64,000 nt of DNA from Candidatus Jettenia caeni (GTDB lineage Bacteria > Planctomycetota > Brocadiia > Brocadiales > Brocadiaceae), in assembly GCA_000296795.1 (NCBI GenBank), contig BAFH01000003.1:1841290-1905289 (forward strand), given 5' to 3'. Under the pieces are notes generated by a model. It was not told where the DNA came from and made no database searches. It saw only the letters and a list, made by a program, of their open reading frames with translations. The position numbers and the translations under genes are program-made. How positions within the stretch are numbered: the stretch's first letter is position 1; each line of letters opens with the position of its first letter. Shown here piece by piece: positions 61,762 to 64,000 of the stretch.

Positions 61762-62998
61762 GTTTATCGATATTCTTATATTGGCACAATAATTTTTCAG
61801 AAATACGGTCCCAGGAGAAGAGTTCAACCGCCCGTTTACGCGCAGCGCTTCCCATTGATTTTCTCACCTCTTCATTTGCCAGGAGGCGGAGAATGGCTGC
61901 GGCTAATGCAGGCGCGTCTCCAGGCTCAACTAATATACCTGTTTTATCTTCTTCTATAACTTCTGTCATACCACCAACCCGTGTTGCAACTACCGGCACC
62001 TCTGTAGCCATAGCCTCAACAAGACTCATTCCAAAGCTCTCACTAAACGAAGGATTGACGAGCACATCTGCATTACGATAATTGTTATGTAAATACGCCT
62101 GCTGGATATGGCCGGAAAAGGTTACCTTGCTTGCTGTATCTGAACAAAGCATGGCCTTCAATTGTGAGAGATAATTTTTGTCATAAAACCATTTTAAATT
62201 GGCCACCTTATTGTTATTGTGCAAATCAACAATAAACGACCGGGGGGTCTGATCATGGGGGCCGACAATCTCCATCCGCACCTGAGGGCACTGTGTTACA
62301 AGTATTTGAAACGCCTCTAATAAAGTATGTAATCCTTTTTCCGGTGTTATTCTTCCAACAAACAGCAAGTGTTTCGCATCGTTATTTTTCTTCCCTGAGT
62401 CCTTCTCCGGGGCAAAGTGTTCAATATCTACTCCGTTATAAATAGTCTGACAACGGTGGGCGTATTCAGGAAAATGTCTGCGTATCTTTTCTGTGATATA
62501 TTCACTGCATCCTACAATCAGATCTGCCAGGTCAAGCCTCTGTTTGATCATTGAACGGTCAAGCTCCACAAGCCAATCACAATGCATATGCAGGATAATT
62601 TTTACTCCTGGATTGTAAGCCCGTATAACAGGAATAAATTGGGAAAAATTATGGACGTGGACAATATCACATTTCTGTTTTCTGATATCCCTTGCCACTT
62701 TTATAATATACCCTAAATAATAGGCGCGGGAGGCAAAAAGAGGACGTTTAACCGTATAGAATTGTGAAAAACGTTTTAAATACCTGAGAAACCTATTTTC
62801 AAAAGATGTTGAAATGCGCCGATAGTATACCCCCCCTTCGAGTTCTTTTTTTTTCTGTAATTTACTGCTGTTCGCATAGACGACGACATCACACGCCTTA
62901 CTCAAACGGCGTGCGACTTCGGTAATCCAAATTGATATAGAGCCACCTTTAACAGGTGGACATTGATTCCACGGTTGACTGACAAAGGCAATTTTCAT
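61754..62998 (-). CDS. Family GT4 glycosyltransferase
   Basis: 414 residues. N-terminal acceptor domain PPVKGGSISIWITEVARRLS and HVHNFSQFIPVIRAYNPG; C-terminal donor domain HLLFVGRITPEKGLHTLLEAF and NADVLVNPSFSESFGMSLVEAMATEVPVVATRVGG, the E-x7-E motif region of retaining GT-B enzymes. It transfers a sugar in cell-surface polysaccharide or lipid synthesis. Start ATG 62998 with AAAGGAGAAAAG upstream. Upstream lies a sulfotransferase and downstream the PIG-L deacetylase. Confidence 0.92.
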   Translation of the reverse strand: MKIAFVSQPWNQCPPVKGGSISIWITEVARRLSKACDVVVYANSSKLQKKKELEGGVYYRRISTSFENRFLRYLKRFSQFYTVKRPLFASRAYYLGYIIKVARDIRKQKCDIVHVHNFSQFIPVIRAYNPGVKIILHMHCDWLVELDRSMIKQRLDLADLIVGCSEYITEKIRRHFPEYAHRCQTIYNGVDIEHFAPEKDSGKKNNDAKHLLFVGRITPEKGLHTLLEAFQILVTQCPQVRMEIVGPHDQTPRSFIVDLHNNNKVANLKWFYDKNYLSQLKAMLCSDTASKVTFSGHIQQAYLHNNYRNADVLVNPSFSESFGMSLVEAMATEVPVVATRVGGMTEVIEEDKTGILVEPGDAPALAAAILRLLANEEVRKSMGSAARKRAVELFSWDRISEKLLCQYKNIDKHA

Positions 62999-63065
62999 CT
63001 TTTCTCCTTTGTTTCCTCCTTATTTTTATACGAACATCCCTGAAATACCCTGGATCTTTTCACCA

Positions 63066-63944
63066 TCAGCTTGCAAGCTTAACCGGAGGTGTAGGGTATT
63101 CCGATTCCCGATAATTTCCCAATTTCCAATAATCTTCAGGTTTACCATAGTGCTTGAGAAATGCAATTGCATCCGGAGCTACCATATCAATTACCCACTG
63201 CAGGGTGTCTTTATCCCATGCCGGGCGTTTATTTATCTGCCGTTGAAAGATTCGCTTCATCGGGTGCTTCATACTTTTGGGCAGCAATTTTACTGCCGAT
63301 CGCAGTTGAGGAAGTTGTTTCATGGTGCGAATCATTTGTGTATCAGCGAGATTGCCGGATACATTACGCGGCTTCTCAGCGTTCGATGATTGAAAGGTTG
63401 GGTCAACACCAAGAAACCGGAAACACTGTTCGAGCACCTTATTTGGACTAGCTTTGAAATCCTCAAAGAATAAGACGAGGATGCGGTCGTCTGAGAAATA
63501 TTCGCGGTAGGCGCTGATCTGGTGAGAATAGAGACTCGTATCAATATAGTAGGGAAATTGCCGGAGCGCATCACAAAACCGTAGATTAGGATTAACTCCG
63601 GAAAGGATTGTATGGGTCCAATGAGATTCAATCCGTTCCAGGGGATGACGGACTATATAAATAAGTTTTGCATCCGGTATATCATGGGCTATACGAATAG
63701 CGGTCTGCGGGAAAACAAGCCGCTTGGTGTATGACGCAGTACCCTCTCCGATGGCAATCTTATGAAGAGCAGAAGAAAACAACGATTCATACCATTTCCA
63801 ACCCCGCTTGTAGACAGTATCTTTACAAAAAAATTCCGGTTCTTTCGGTTTACAAATAAAGACCTCCGGATGATCTCCTAATAACTCACAAAGACTGGTA
63901 GTTGCACTTTTCATAGCACCAATAACAAGGAAATTCGGTTTCAT
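63066..63944 (-). CDS. PAPS-dependent sulfotransferase
   Basis: 292 residues. The 5'-phosphosulfate loop is FLVIGAMKSATTSLCELL (residues 4-21). The 3'-phosphate site is AKLIYIVRHPLERIESHW, as in heparan-sulfate and Nod-type sulfotransferases. ILVLFFEDFKASPNKVLEQCFRFLGV is also typical. It probably sulfates a sugar of the surface polysaccharide made by this cluster. It leads, in reading direction, to the GT4 and PIG-L genes. Confidence 0.9.
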   Translation of the reverse strand: MKPNFLVIGAMKSATTSLCELLGDHPEVFICKPKEPEFFCKDTVYKRGWKWYESLFSSALHKIAIGEGTASYTKRLVFPQTAIRIAHDIPDAKLIYIVRHPLERIESHWTHTILSGVNPNLRFCDALRQFPYYIDTSLYSHQISAYREYFSDDRILVLFFEDFKASPNKVLEQCFRFLGVDPTFQSSNAEKPRNVSGNLADTQMIRTMKQLPQLRSAVKLLPKSMKHPMKRIFQRQINKRPAWDKDTLQWVIDMVAPDAIAFLKHYGKPEDYWKLGNYRESEYPTPPVKLAS

Positions 63945-64000
63945 ACTGAGTCTCCTGTATTCTCCATAAGAATACCACTTATGGAATTGTGTGAAGGTAT

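Noticed and set aside
1-64000. tRNA or rRNA genes
   Set aside because: Scanning both strands by eye, I saw no cloverleaf with TTCGAAT/TTCAAAT-type T-loop or rRNA segment that I could support.

Overview
The window reads as a chromosomal segment of an anammox-type planctomycete (order Brocadiales; Ca. Brocadia, Jettenia or Kuenenia-like). This is an inference, since no rRNA is present. It rests on an AT-rich sequence, a tight ACP / FabZ / ketosynthase / ketosynthase-like / CrtI-like / B12-type radical SAM operon of the kind proposed for ladderane lipids, a 14-haem c-type cytochrome, two alpha-glucan phosphorylases, an exosortase with a PEP-CTERM protein, and many YHS and copper-handling proteins.

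Layout. 1-12 kb: two related tiny exported proteins, a methyltransferase, an alpha-glucan phosphorylase carrying an N-terminal YHS metal-binding domain, a P2-type cation ATPase, a radical SAM / response regulator / FHA-protease set, and a run of small exported YHS proteins split by an IS4-type element with a clean target duplication. 12-20 kb: a copper-flavoured region with a secreted beta-propeller, a Met/His-rich secreted protein plus a predicted outer-membrane protein, a CopB-like ATPase lacking its hinge motifs, a cytosolic four-helix copper-storage protein, and a second P1B ATPase stripped of its A and N domains. 19.8-21.7 kb and 26.3-27 kb: mobile or selfish DNA (two RAYT/REP units, a MITE, a ParE-type toxin-antitoxin pair). 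21.6-26.2 kb: a YHS gene translationally coupled to a GH15 glucoamylase, then a barrel protein and a 14-haem lipoprotein cytochrome. 27-35.8 kb: a BlaI / M56 peptidase / TolC / CusB / CusA metal-efflux operon with a GxxExxY element inserted between cusB and cusA.

36-43.8 kb is mostly core metabolism: a frameshifted CpsB-type phosphatase, a sugar epimerase, rplM-rpsI, a Cys-rich mini-protein, a FabZ-like hotdog protein, a HAD phosphatase, a second glucan phosphorylase and lpdA. 43.9-50.1 kb is the lipid operon. 51.5-52.9 kb holds queE-queC. 52.9-56.2 kb holds EpsI, a UDP-sugar pyrophosphorylase, an exosortase and a minimal PEP-CTERM protein. 57-64 kb is a cell-surface polysaccharide cluster: two related C-methyltransferase-type proteins around rfbF, a PIG-L deacetylase, a GT4 glycosyltransferase and a sulfotransferase.

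Themes that tie genes together: (i) copper or heavy-metal handling by YHS domains, heavy-metal-binding repeats, Csp, Cus-type efflux and two defective P1B ATPases; (ii) storage-glucan breakdown (two phosphorylases and GH15), physically linked twice to YHS domains; (iii) an unusual type II fatty-acid-like operon containing a ketosynthase partner that has lost its catalytic triad; (iv) surface polysaccharide and PEP-CTERM sorting.
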